From Metellina segmentata (taxonomy: Eukaryota; Arthropoda; Arachnida; Araneae; Tetragnathidae): 64,000 nt of DNA. The stretch covers positions 74,350,698 to 74,414,697 of the forward strand of contig OX375877.1 in assembly GCA_947359465.1 (NCBI GenBank). The letters are read 5' to 3'. Of this stretch, positions 37,140-48,250 are shown piece after piece (the first letter of the stretch is position 1; each line of letters opens with the position of its first letter). The position numbers and the translations under genes are program-made. The notes beneath the pieces are model-generated. The model saw only the letters and a program-made list of their open reading frames with translations, was not told where the DNA came from and searched no databases.

Positions 37140-38130
37140 ATTTCACAGTCGTATTTCTCAACATTTCCATCACCTCCACAATCATATCCATCAAGTTATT
37201 CATCTTCATTATCTCCACACTCTTATCCATCAACTTTTTTATCATCTCCGCAATCAAATATTCATCATAGTTTCTATTAGCCCCACAATCGTATACATCA
37301 AATTTTCCATCGTATCTATTATCTCCAGAATCATATTTTCCATTATCATTAAAATCACATGCCTCAAAATTTCCATCATATTCATTGTCTCTTCAATAAA
37401 ATTAATTACATTTTCCAAAATCCCCAAAACCACATACATCAAATATTTCATCATCTTTAAAATCTTCAAAATCATATCCATCAGCTTTTTCATAATTTTC
37501 GACACCCCTACAATTATATTCGTCAACGTTTCTATCATTTTAGTTATCATTACGATCATTTTCATCAACTGATCCATCAATTGAATTATCACCACTATCA
37601 AATTCATCATCATTTCTAACATCCCCAAAATCAAATCGATAAATTTTTCTATTATCTCTGCAATCATATCCATCAAAATTTCTACCACTTTTGTTATCCT
37701 CATTATCAAATTAATCAACTTTTTTACTGTCTTTAAAATCATATCCACCAAATTTTCCATCATTTTTATTACCACCGCAGGCAAATTATTCATTATCTCC
37801 AAAATCCTATCTATGAACTTCTTTACCATTTCCATTACTACCACAATCATATTTATAAACTCATCCAGCATTTTCATTATCGCCACAATCGTATTTATCA
37901 ACTGATCTATCAAGCTTATTATCGCAAGAATCAAATGCATCGGCAGGATCAATATTCCCACAATTAAATCCATCAACTTTTCTGTCATCTTCATTATCCC
38001 ATCAATCACATCCATGAATTTAATCATTTTCACTATCTTCACAATCTTATTCATCAACAACTCTTCCATGAGTTCCATAATCGCAATTATAATCATCAAT
38101 ATTTCGATTATTTTCTGCATCCCATAATCA
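37140..38130 (-). repeat. 33/42-bp coding minisatellite
   Basis: On the plus strand the unit is like ATCATATCCATCAAATTTTC followed by CATCATTTTTATTATCTCCA, about 42 bp, alternating with 33-bp and occasional 24-bp versions. All lengths are multiples of three, as expected if the array evolved under a coding constraint. The constraint could have acted in either of two frames. Confidence 0.8.
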
Positions 38131-38504
38131 TATATATCAGCTATTCCATCATTTGTCATTGCACATGCTTCGGTGGTTGGAGATTTCAGTGCTTTATTTT
38201 CACTTTCAACCTGAAGCGATCCGCTTCTATATTCATCACCGTGATTTGCTTCTATGACACTTTCGATGGATACTGTGGCATCGTCTTTTACCACTGTTCT
38301 ACCTTTCTCCTTTTCTTCGATATTTTCGCTTTTAACTAAGCTGATATCGAACTTTTCATCCTTATTCCTTTCGATAGTCAGGACCAATAGGAAATATACC
38401 ACCAGTGGTATAATGTAAGTTATATCGCCGATGATTATTAATCCAATCAATCCCCATATCCAGGGGAATAAAAATATCCACGCCAAAACCGTTGTTTTAT
38501 CCAT
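37254..38504 (-). CDS. Unrecognised 416-residue ORF: membrane hairpin plus hydrophobic 11/14-residue repeats
   Basis: This is an uninterrupted single-exon frame with start ATG at 38502-38504. Residues 1-45 are strongly hydrophobic with a break at GD (26-27), giving two likely membrane segments (about 7-25 and 30-44). Residues 46-125 are a charged linker. From about 127 onward the protein is an array of 14- and 11-residue units rich in Ile, Met, Leu and Val, such as IDQLINTIVAIMKM and LDEFINMIVVVMEM. The hydrophobic register could form amphipathic helices. After the stop the repeat continues in the other two frames to about 37138, so the true 3' end is shifted. In the frame one base over, the array reads acidic DGYDCGDN-type units with about ten stops, and the linker itself ends NDGIADIYDYG. 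I infer that a one-base change near residue 128 moved translation off the original frame. Function unknown; probably a pseudogene, possibly a re-used frame. Confidence 0.5.
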   Translation of the reverse strand: MDKTTVLAWIFLFPWIWGLIGLIIIGDITYIIPLVVYFLLVLTIERNKDEKFDISLVKSENIEEKEKGRTVVKDDATVSIESVIEANHGDEYRSGSLQVESENKALKSPTTEACAMTNDGIADIYDYGMQKIIEILMIIIAIMELMEELLMNKIVKIVKMIKFMDVIDGIMKMTEKLMDLIVGILILPMHLILAIISLIDQLINTIVAIMKMLDEFINMIVVVMEMVKKFIDRILEIMNNLPAVVIKMMENLVDMILKTVKKLINLIMRITKVVEILMDMIAEIIEKFIDLILGMLEMMMNLIVVIIQLMDQLMKMIVMITKMIETLTNIIVGVSKIMKKLMDMILKILKMMKYLMYVVLGILENVINFIEETMNMMEILRHVILMIMENMILEIIDTMENLMYTIVGLIETMMNI

Positions 38505-39235
38505 ATTTAAATCACTAGAAAATCGTCAAAGAAGTTATAATATTTGCCGACTCAAGTAAAGTAAATCAATTGCTTGTATGATTTCATTCTCAGAAACATA
38601 GTTGAAGAAAGTATTTTTGCGAGAGTGCATATTGTTATATTCAATTATTACATCTAAATAAATTATCAACACTGTGATGCATTCATTTTAAAGATATTGT
38701 AGAAACAATGAAAGTTAACAATTGAAATCTCATTCGATTAATTACTGCTTCAATATAAAATATGGGTTCACTTTCAACAATGTAAGCATTCGTGAGAATA
38801 CTTTATAACAAACAAAGTATTGAAATCAGAAAACAAAGTTAAAAAGTTTGTTTTTAAATGTATTAGAGCACTAAAATTAAGGATTGTAACTTTTATTTTT
38901 CCTTACTATAAGTTAAATTCATTAACTATTAAGTAAACCAAGTCATGTCCTTAATATATGTTTAAATTCATATAAATCGCTTAGAAGGAACATCTTTCTA
39001 TTTAACGTCACCAATAATAACTTCTATGCTTAAAAACGGATCAGTGTCAGTCAGTTATAGTAGGGAAAAACAAATTCTTCATCTATATACACATACACAC
39101 CAACACATTAGAAAGCCATCCATTTAAACCTATGTTGATGGATAGTTTAATTTGGGCACTCAAAACTCCCGAATAGGTGCAAAAAAGCTTTAAAAAGACT
39201 CGAATACGAAACGCGATGTATGAAGAATACTAATA
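38505..39235. other. Upstream flank of the repeat ORF, no clear promoter
   Basis: AT-rich. No convincing TATA-initiator pair was found upstream of the ATG at 38504. It ends at TA (39234-39235), the Tc1 target site. Confidence 0.4.
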
Positions 39236-40634
39236 CACTGCTGGCCACCCAAATTGCAACACCAAGAAAGACAAGATATATCACAACAAAATTTATTTTG
39301 TAGATAACTTGTTGACCAAGTATCAAATGATTAAATTTATAGACTTCTGTGAAGTGTGGTTCCTGTCAAAATCAGTAGCCAGAGTAGCCGCCATTGTTGG
39401 AGATCACCGCTGCCACACGCCTCGGCATTGATTCAAAGAGACTTTGGATGTGTTCTTGAGGTACAGCAGACCAAGTAGCTTCCACACGTTGCCAAAGTTG
39501 ATCTGGTGTGGCAGCTGGGGATGTAATCTGGGTCAATCGTTGAGCAACCATGGACCACATGTTTTCTATCGGCGAAAGATCCGGAGAGCGAGCTGGCCAG
39601 GGAAGCAATTCAATCTGGCGATTGACGAAGAACCCTTGGACAATGCGTGCCACGTGTGGTCACACATTAACCTGTTGAAATATGGCTGTGGGCAAGCCAT
39701 GAAGGTAAGGAAGGACAACCGGCTCCAACACCTCGGAGATGTAGCGCTGGTTGTTTAAAGTAACGGCAATGCGTATTAGAGGAGCGCGAGAGTGATATCC
39801 AATACCGCCCCATACCATAATACCCGGCGCAGGACCAGTGTGGTGGTGCATAACGCAGCTGTTCAGCATCCTCTCTCTACGGTGTCTCCAGACTCGTATC
39901 CGACTATCGTGGAGTTGCAGACAGAAGCGTGATTCGTCAGTAAAGACAATTTCATTCCATTCTGCCTTCCACGTCCTTCTTTCATCGCACCATTGACGGC
40001 TGAGACGTATGTGGTTCTGCGTCAAGGGTAGACGAAGCAATGGCCGTCTTGCGGACAGACCACTCAGATATAAACGGCGTCAAATGGTACGCTCAGACAC
40101 TGGATGATGAGTTACAGACTGAATGTGCTGTGCTATGGTTCGTGATGTGGCTGAGCGATCCGTCACTGCCATACGCACAATGTGCCCATCACGTGCACTG
40201 AGGTGGATGCGATCGAACACGTCGGTCCGTCTTACCCTCCTGCATCCAATGATCACATATCCGCATTACAATTTGTTTGGTTTCGTCCAACACGACTACC
40301 GATTTCCCTAAAAGATAATCCACAATCTCGGTAGGCCACTATACTTCCTCTGTCGAACTCGGATACTTGATCAAAAGATGATGGCTGTTTTCTACGAGGC
40401 ATAATTGATCTTTTTTTTGAAAAGACCACAAGAAAAACACAATTGCCGTACTTGAAATCGTCGAAATCTCCAAGCCTTAAATAGCGCTTTGAAGTGGCGC
40501 CACAGACGCGCGTGATGTGCGTCTGTGCTGAAATTCTAATCATTTGCATATCTCACCTCCGCTAATGCATGTTGTAAATTTAATATTATTGTAATGCTTC
40601 CTTCAGGGTGTTGCATTTACGGTGGCCAGCAGTG
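39236..40634 (-). mobile_element. Tc1-like element, full length, copy 2
   Basis: The ends CACTGCTGGCCACC at 39236 and GGTGGCCAGCAGTG at 40634 are inverted and flanked by TA on both sides. The 1399-bp length is normal for a Tc1 element. It encodes a broken transposase on the minus strand. Confidence 0.93.
39372..40402 (-). pseudogene. Tc1 transposase pseudogene
   Basis: The start MPRRKQPSSFDQVSEFDRG (ATG at 40400-40402) and the helix-turn-helix text (IVAYRDCGLSFREIG) mark the paired-like DNA-binding domain. WNEIVFTDESRF carries the first catalytic Asp and WPARSPDLSPIENMW leads to the final acidic residue. Lesions: an extra base near 40283 after GRNQT, a second frameshift with TGA near 40195, TGA near 40080, and at 39660-39671 a Val codon in place of the second catalytic Asp with a TGA three codons later. 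The total span matches the ~340 residues usual for the family. The same Asp-site lesions appear in the copy at 35621-36168. Confidence 0.9.
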
Positions 40635-40787
40635 TATTTCTAATTTAAAAAGCCATATAAAAAATGCATCGCACCATAAAACTAACTGTTGTAAAGCGAA
40701 ATTTGAAGGAAACCAGCACTGAAAGCGTCTCTAACCAGTATATGGTTACTGACTAATACAATTTAACATAGAACACAATCCAATATT

Positions 40788-41035
40788 ATGAAGTTTATGA
40801 ATATAAAAATGACTTTAAGAAATCAAAAAACGACTGACGATGAATTGATGGAGTTTTTTGCTCACGATTTACATCCGTTTTTTAATGTCGAACGTATTGG
40901 TTTTCGATCTTTTACTAAGTCATTAAATTTCCAATATGCGTTGCCTGTTCGGAAAACTCTCTGTTGCCAGCAATGTATGATAGCGTCATAAACGATGTTT
41001 CGAATTTAACAAAAGTGGCTTCCTTTATTAGTTAA
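40788..41035 (+). pseudogene. hAT/ZBED-type transposase fragment
   Basis: The frame reads TDDELMEFFAHDLHPFF, then VERIGFRSFTKSLNFQYALP and VRKT. This matches the ordered pattern of ZBED-like hAT transposases just after the BED finger (F..DL.PF..VE..GF..F...L.P.Y.LP.RKT). A frameshift near 40960 moves the continuation (LLPAMYDSVINDVSNLTKV) to the next frame, ending at a TAA near 41033. It is a short isolated remnant. Confidence 0.7.
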
Positions 41036-42682
41036 ACAACCGATCCTATATTAGACAATCAACAGTTATTCACAACAATCAGGAAGATCGACAGCTTGTT
41101 TAAAAATATTACATCAGCGTATATAAGTGTATTAAAAAGTAACAATTTACAGATTAAATTGAATAATAAATAGCTGGTAATTTTAAATTGAATTTAGGCA
41201 ATAGCATTTAGTTTTCCCTTACCAAAGAAAGAGAAAAACATCGGCTCGATCTTCTCCAATTAAAAATCGTTGATCACAAAAATAATGGCAATAACCTTTT
41301 TGTGCCTAACATTTTCCGGTACAATCTACAATAAATACAAACAAAAAGATGAGTTATCAACAGAATCTGGGTGTGTCTACCACGCAAACTCTCGCCATAA
41401 AGGTGGCGGTTGCTATAGGAACAATGCTCGTGTGTCTAAAGTTGAATGAATATGAGAACAGTTATAGGGGCAGAATAACAGGTTAAAGAACAGTTATTTT
41501 GGTCAGAACAGAAACAGGAAATAATTGTTCTCCTTAAAGAACAGTATTTCCCATACCTAGTCACACTGAAGAAAACTTTAATTAATCGTATGATGGGTGA
41601 ACAAGCATAGATCTGTTGAGCAATTTGCAGTCTTTCTTTGTATGTTTTACCTTCTTAACCAATATAATCTAACTTGGGATTCTATCAAACAATGTTTTAG
41701 ATAATTTAGTCTGTATGTGCAATGCGGGATGAAAGCAATATTACACTAATCGGAAATCTCGTGACGAATAGAAGATTACAATGCACATCTAAATGTAATA
41801 CTGCTTTCTCTACTTAAAAATTACAAATTTGCTGTTAAAGAAAATTTGATAGTGCCAAATGCCAGATAAACAATGTAAAATTCTTCATATCACTGTGGAA
41901 TGTTAGTACAAATATCATGCTTGTGTAAAACATTACTACAATTTGATCTTTGAAGCTTGTGTCCTTTTTATTTATTGCAAACAAGCTTTATTGACCAACT
42001 TTGCTGATAGTTTATGCTGCTTCGGACGCTACAAATCGTGCTAGTTTCGTAAGCAGTTTTGTTGCCTCATCGAACAACGCTTTTGAGCTTTGTCCTCTTC
42101 AAATTCTAATGGCCTTTACTCATCCAATTGTTCGACTTGAGACAGTTTTTTGAATTTTTGATGATGATACGAGTTTGATTAAACATTAGTCTATCTCCGT
42201 GTATAATGTTATATATTCTATTTTACCTCTATTATATCAAAAAGAGCTGGAAATGGTTGAGTTTGCAAACAAATTCCAGACAGAATGAATTAAAATTTCC
42301 ATGACTCCAGGGCTTAGTGCTAGAAAGATTTTGCTGCTTGAGGCAAACAGATTTTCGGCTTTATATATAAAATATGAGAGCATGACGGTATACAACCTAA
42401 TGACCTATACGGTTATTCAAATTCCTTTCGAAGTAAATGAGATTTCAGCTTAACCGATTAATCGATACGTTAATGACATTGTGTTCCAACACGCATTTTC
42501 TAAAAAAGTTGTTCATTTCTGTTAAAAATATTCGGGTCCATTTAATTCTCCAAGTGTTTCGACGATATATCAAACCCAAGACCAGATAATTATTGCTTAT
42601 GGCAAGATACCTTGTCATGAAAATATTACACTATTATTCCAAGGAGAATGAGCCAAGTATGTACAACAGCTGTCTCTTTCCT
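41036..42682. other. Intronic stretch, no gene seen
   Basis: AT-rich. A 41430-41560 segment repeats GAACAGTTAT/AGAACAG-like text loosely. No exon was recognised. Confidence 0.4.
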
Positions 42683-42852
42683 GTACTGGTTATAGGTTTT
42701 TGCATCAGAGTCTGGCTACTACCGGGAGTATTTTTTCATAGTACTGGTTATAGGTTTTTGCATCAGAGGCTGGACACTACAGGGAGTTTTTTCCTAGTAC
42801 TGTTTATAGGTTTTTGCATCAGAGGCTGGCCACTACAGGGAGTTTTTGATGC
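42683..42852. repeat. 56-59-bp tandem repeat, 3 copies
   Basis: Each copy reads TACTGGTTATAGGTTTTTGC, ATCAGAGGCTGG and CACTACAGGGAGT. Copies start at 42683, 42742 and 42798. An open frame crosses it by chance. Confidence 0.88.
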
Positions 42853-43613
42853 TAAGATAATCCACCAGAAAGATTGAAGGATCAAGCAATAAAGAAAAGT
42901 AAAACAGATGATGGCGAAAATCTTAGAAAAGACTGGACCAAATGCTAAGTTCTCTTCATGGCATAAAATAGCACAAATACCAGTCTTAACACAAATATTT
43001 CATTTTAAATTATACCAGCTGGTGAGTTAAACTTACTTCAATGGCTCACAATTTCTAATAATACTAGTGCATTTGTATACTCAATAAAGCACATTAAATA
43101 TTTAATGCATATGACTGTATGACTGGACGAAACTTTTGGGTTACATTTAAAGATGATCCAAATATTCGCATGTATCGAAAATGAATTAAGGTATCAGAAA
43201 ATATGGAACTTGTTTGAAACTTCTTGTGTATCAATTCTACGTTTATGTGAAAATGTTGAGCTAGAAACTTGCGAGTTTAAACGGCACAGATTAATTCTTA
43301 CAAATTACTGGACACGTAAAACAATTTATTATTATTCTGCACATTGAAAGTGCTTTCTTATAACGTGATAACACTCCCTAAAGTTGTCTGGCATAATCTG
43401 AGTTTATATGAATGGATACAATGAAGTCAAACGACTGTAACGACTATACGGTCAACTTTAAACATTTCAGCGTTACCACTGGCTCTATAAGCTACTTTGA
43501 ACGTGCAAAACTGACCTAATAGTCGATAAATCAACGCTATGATCCATGTAAACGATATAAAAGTAAAGTGAGTAAAGATAACCTTTTTATGTGCACAGGA
43601 TCATTTGATCAAA
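42853..43613. other. Intronic stretch, no gene seen
   Basis: AT-rich with no recognised repeat or exon. Confidence 0.4.
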
Positions 43614-43975
43614 ACTAGTAGTGACGTGGTTCTTAGATTACTTTTGTCTGTGGGTGGAAACGAACATCTATCATCTGATTGGTCCATGGCACGGGAAAAG
43701 ACACTCTTCTATCGATTCATTATCTGATTGGTACACGAGATTTATTAGAGTTAGACCATTTTACTATTTTAATCGCTATTCTATAGAAATGCCATTTACA
43801 TATCTACTCTGTCATAAAATGTATATAGCCAAACAAAGCGATAAAATGCCAAATAGGCCATAAAAGTCAATTTTTTTAAGGAACTCACGTGACTACTAGT
43901 AAGCATATTGGCCACATTGTTTGAAGCTACTCTCAATAGCAATACAGAGTCTACTTATATTTCATGTCTATGCTC
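43614..43975 (-). repeat. MITE-like dispersed repeat, copy 2
   Basis: It carries ACTAGTAGTGACGTG at 43614-43628 and CACGTGACTACTAGT at 43886-43900, an almost perfect inverted pair ~290 bp apart. The flanking text to 43975 also matches the family copy at 10431-10900. The matching ends suggest a small non-autonomous DNA transposon. Confidence 0.6.
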
Positions 43976-44464
43976 TGGCCTTCGTTTCAACAAACATTGA
44001 CTTCATATACAGGGTGTTACTAATGGTTCAGAACCAAATTAAACCCAAACAAGCCGTAGTATAGCAAACAAAATTATCGTAAATCAGCAAATTATACACA
44101 ATATGTATTAAAATATATTATTCACTTTTACACCGAGAAGACTGTATATAAACAATGCGTATGGGATTGTACGTTTTATAGCTTATATTTACTAAAGATA
44201 GATAAGTGTGCTTTTATAATTGAACTAGATCAACTCATACTCTAGATTTGAGACTCACAATGACTGAACGAAATTTCGTTAAAAAAAACTTTAGTAACCA
44301 GCTGTAACTTAAACAAAAAATTCTAGCTTGCATTATGTGTTGTGCATAGAAAGCATGCTTTCAGTGACACTATGTTTCTAGCGTGTGAATAAGCAAACAC
44401 AAAATAAAGGAAACAAAATAGGCTAATGAAGGCAATGCCAATGATATAAAATGTTTTCACGTAC

Positions 44465-44566
44465 TCCTTGGGGGTCTACCAGGGTATTTTCTTGTGGGTC
44501 ATAGTCTCTGAACGCGTGGAGCGTCTCCAGTCCGAAGATGCCGTGAGCTTCCTTTGTAATCGTAGC
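44465..44566 (-). CDS. Candidate 102-bp internal exon, phase 0-0
   Basis: A GC-richer block is preceded on the minus strand by an acceptor-like GCGCTCCTTCCACAG (to 44567) and followed by a donor-like GGA|GTACGTG. It encodes exactly 34 residues, including ITKEAHGIFGLETLHAFRDY and DPQENTLVDPQG. It lies between the two receptor exons on the same strand in the same phase and could be an in-frame cassette. Equally it could belong to another gene or be chance. The sequence matches no receptor segment I know. Confidence 0.35.
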
Positions 44567-44884
44567 CTGTGGAAGGAGCGCACGAGAAGACCTTGAATCT
44601 GAGCCGCACACCAAAGACAAAAAGAAAAAAGCAAAAGAAGCCTTTAACTGAAGCGATAAGTAAAACAAAATCAACAAACCAAAACAGAAGCACATGCAAA
44701 AGTATAAATATTAAGGAGAGCATGTTAGTTGCTAAGTTAAACATATCGTGCTTATACAGGGTTATTCTGCATTTCCCTGAACACATTTTAAAGTGTGGCA
44801 CCATCAAAACAAACATTTATTTGTCAAATAATAATGTCCGATTTGCGAGTAAATGATAGCAGGCCACTGTTCGATGCGTTTACA

Positions 44885-45150
44885 AATACAAGTGGTTTCG
44901 ACGAGATATCTCGTCCATCAAGATCTGACTATTTTTGTTAATGACAGGATCTCTCGTGTCATTAACGTATAGCCAATGTTTTCATGATAACGTGATCTGG
45001 TCAGTATTTTGCTTATGAAAATATATATAATCTATTAAGACCTGGTTGTGGTATTTTTCTAATGAAGACATATTTCGTCCATCAAGATCTGGTAAGTTTT
45101 GATAACGACGAAATACCTGGTTGAGACAACCACCAAGAACTATTAAGGTT
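44885..45150. repeat. ATCTCGTC/CATCAAGATCTGG repeat family, third location
   Basis: AAGTGGTTTCGACGAGATAT and CATCAAGATCTG occur, then CATCAAGATCTGGTAAG and GACGAAATACCTGGTTGAG, as in 8050-8610 and 17190-17276. It is followed by a CCACCAAGAACTATTAAGG block. Confidence 0.5.
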
Positions 45151-45301
45151 TAAAGTAAGAAGGGTTGTGAAAAGGTAACGAATGCGCTGGTCAAATCTTG
45201 TACCATCGATGGTTCCTTAGTATGTAGAATCGTCTGACATTTGAGTTTCGTGAAATCATAACATTCTACTCTCCATGTGATGGATTAGCCCCACATCTGA
45301 G

Positions 45302-45694
45302 TTACTCGCAACAAACAGCTCGTGTGCTTAAACCCATATTTCTCTCAACGTCGCATTGATTATTTTTTCCCCTCTCTGAACTGATCAGACTTCTCGGCCG
45401 ATCCGTATCGCGTCCACTGACGTGAAATGTTTCCGTTTCACTTCTATGGCGGTGTGGCAAATGCTCAAATATTTGACGACTTGATACTCGCCTATTGGGG
45501 AAGCGTTCACGGTACAGTCTTTGAGCAGCTTTTCCTCTCATTGAATGTATTTTTTTCCTCTTTGAACTGATCAGTCTTCTTGGCAGACCCGCACCGTGTC
45601 CACTGACGCGAAATGTTTCCGAATACGATTTGCAAACGCTCGAAACATTGCCTTGTGCAAGCAACGGTTGGAGACATCTGTTTGTAAAAAACAT
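45302..45694 (-). pseudogene. DUF4817 N-terminal transposase fragment with internal duplication
   Basis: The 130-codon frame contains AAQRLYRERFPNRRVSSRQI, then ETFHVSGRDTDRPRSL and GLSTRAV. This is the pattern of the DUF4817 helix-turn-helix region at the N-terminus of an arthropod Tc1/mariner-superfamily transposase. The ETF(R/H)VSG segment occurs twice (near 45620 and 45430), so the fragment carries a duplicated piece. It lacks the catalytic half, which appears in another element at 29897-30370. Confidence 0.75.
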
Positions 45695-46120
45695 TTATTT
45701 TGATGTCCTCTGTAGCAGGAATTTTTCGTATCCTCACCCTTTGTTTGGAAATGTTTCCATTATAGTTCATTTTAATTTTACATAATTTAATATTTTGTTC
45801 AAGCAAAAAGTTTTCTTTATTATTTAATATTTGTACCCATTCATGGATCTTAACACTGAAAAAGCAGTTAAATATAATATTTATAGTAAAAAGGACACTT
45901 TTATTTTCCATGTTAGTTGTCACGTAAGGACTTTCAAGAACAGTTTATTTGTAAGAAAAAAAAATTCACCTTACTTCAATCTCTTAAAATTTAAAATTTC
46001 TTTCGAATCAAAAGGACGCCTATATTCTTACTAGTTTAGTAGTAACATAAGGACTGCCAAGAAAATTTGATTTGTATTTTCGAGACAATTTGCAAACTGA
46101 ACAAAATAAATATTACATTA

Positions 46121-46301
46121 ATTCATATTATTCATATATTCATATTATTCATTTTTTCATATTATTCATATATTCATATTATTCATTTTTTCATATTATT
46201 CATATATTCATATTATTCATTTTTTCATATTATTCATATATTCATATTATTCATTTTTTCATATTATTCATATATTCATATTATTCATTCATTAATTCAT
46301 A
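46121..46301. repeat. 34-bp AT minisatellite
   Basis: The unit is made of CATTTTTTCATATTATT and CATATATTCATATTATT, total 34 bp, in about five copies. Open frames run through several frames because the unit lacks stops. Confidence 0.92.
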
Positions 46302-47124
46302 TTAGTAAATAAATAGCAAAAATTTGAAAATATGAAGTACTTTAGTCATAATAATTGAATTGCATTTGTTGTTTACAATTCATCTGATTCTGTTAGACTT
46401 CCATCAAGATGAAAATATTACATAGGTTATATTAACATAAAAGCTGCATTATCTTTCTGTTAGTCAGCAATTCGTACCAGAATTAATGAATAAGTAATTG
46501 ATAGATTTTAATTATCTAGGTTTATTCTATTATCAATCGAGATTTTCAATTGTAAAAATAAATTAAAATAGGTAAAAATTTTAAATCATTTTCATATAAT
46601 ACAGTGTTTTCTCAAATGTTATATTTTTTCAACAGTTAAATTTAAAGATAGCAAATTTAATTTTTGATTCGACATTAAATAAATTAAATACCTATAAATA
46701 ATGCAAAAATGCATTTTTAAAAGATATCGACTACAGGCGAATGAATCAATTTAGATCTTCATTAGTCTTATATAAATAGTTAGCTCAACTTGTCTAAAAT
46801 TTAAGCACAAATAAAATTTACTGAGTGTTTTATTTTTTAGAATTTCTTAAAGGCACATTTTTACATAAAACATAAAACTGAACTATTTTCAGTCTTCAAA
46901 AATCTGAACAATAAATAGTTCTGGAAGTTGACTTCGAAGTATAACCTTCAGTTTGCAAAAAGCTCTCAAAAAGCGTTTTACTTAGAAATACAGCTTCTAC
47001 CCTATTTATCATTCCGGTTTATAGAATTTGAAAAGTAATTCAACACTACGTTCGAAATGAAAACATCTTCAAATAATTTCATTCGTGTTAAAATATATTA
47101 GACAAGTTGAAATGACTAAATTTA
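46302..47124. other. Intronic AT-rich stretch, no gene seen
   Basis: No recognised exon or repeat before the left arm of the foldback structure. Confidence 0.4.
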
Positions 47125-47837
47125 CGTAGGGTGTTCAATAGGTAACAAGACTAATTTTATTGTCGCGAAACCACTCATCACAATATTAATTTCTGTGGAA
47201 TAAAGAAATCTTGCTAGTCTGTTCTAACAAAAAAAAGTCGATAGATGGTGTATACGAGCTGATGTGCCAGAGTGTTACGTGACTAAACGCAAGCTTGTTT
47301 CACCGCGCCTCCAAGTCTTTGAACAGCGTTTTATGCAATTTAATTTTGTGTTCGTTTGCAAAAATCGGCATCGGACACTTATAGCATCATACGCGAGGCT
47401 TTACAAGATGAAGCAATGCCATGGGCAAGTGTTTACCGCTTACTTAATACTTTTAGGAACGAAGGCAAAATGTGGGAGATCTTGAACGCGAGGCAAGATC
47501 TTCAGCGTTCATCACAGAGACAGTGATCAACTCAGGAGCGACTACCATATAGTCCAGGAGGCAGCGACATTTGGAGGGTGATTATTTTACACTGGCTGAT
47601 CTTCTTACCAGTAATTGGCATTGGATAAATATTTCTTGAAACGCAATTTAACTGGTCCAGTTCCGGTAGGGGCATTCGGAACATGTAAAAAAAAAATTAT
47701 TTTTCCAAACATTTTAAATTTATTTACATGTTATTTGGACTATTTTATGAGGTTTTTAGGTATTCAGCTGGTATTCTGAAGGTGAGTTATACTTCAGCTT
47801 CTCGTTTCTGTATGTAAAAAAACGCGTCTTGTAAAAA

Positions 47838-48110
47838 TATTTTACACCGTATGAAAATTTAACACGAGATAGTCATTTAGGTAAGAAAAGAAAATAATGT
47901 CCAGCTTGCTCGATTTATGGTGGAAGACCTTCAGCTGAGGCTATGAAGTGATTGCGTACTAAAATATATAAGAGCGCCGAGCGGTATCTTCAATCATCCA
48001 GCTGATGGTCTTTCCACCACTATCGAGCCAGCTGAATGGGATTTTTTTAAACTTTACTATTCATACGATTACATACTCGAGTTTCGTGTGGTGTAAAATT
48101 GATTTGATTG
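47838..48110. repeat. Palindromic module inside left arm
   Basis: ATTTTACACCGTATGAAA (about 47838) faces TTTCGTGTGGTGTAAAAT (about 48083). Inside them GGTGGAAGACCTTCAGCTG (47919-47937) faces CAGCTGATGGTCTTTCCACC (47999-48018). The module could fold into a long hairpin. The mirrored copy is in the right arm at about 51395-51650. Confidence 0.7.
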
Positions 48111-48250
48111 GGAAATCATTAGGAAACATCGGAAAAACATTCAAAATTTGATGAGGGTTTTTTCTTTAATTTTTTATTCCTCAAAAGCAGAAAACATGAT
48201 ACATTATGGCATATATGAATATTAATAACATTAATAATTTGATGAAAAAT

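Noticed and set aside
45507..45923. 138-codon minus-strand ORF
   Set aside because: It overlaps the DUF4817 fragment in another frame and has AT-driven composition.
46067..46312. Overlapping ORFs in the 46.1-kb region
   Set aside because: They come from a 34-bp AT minisatellite open in more than one frame.
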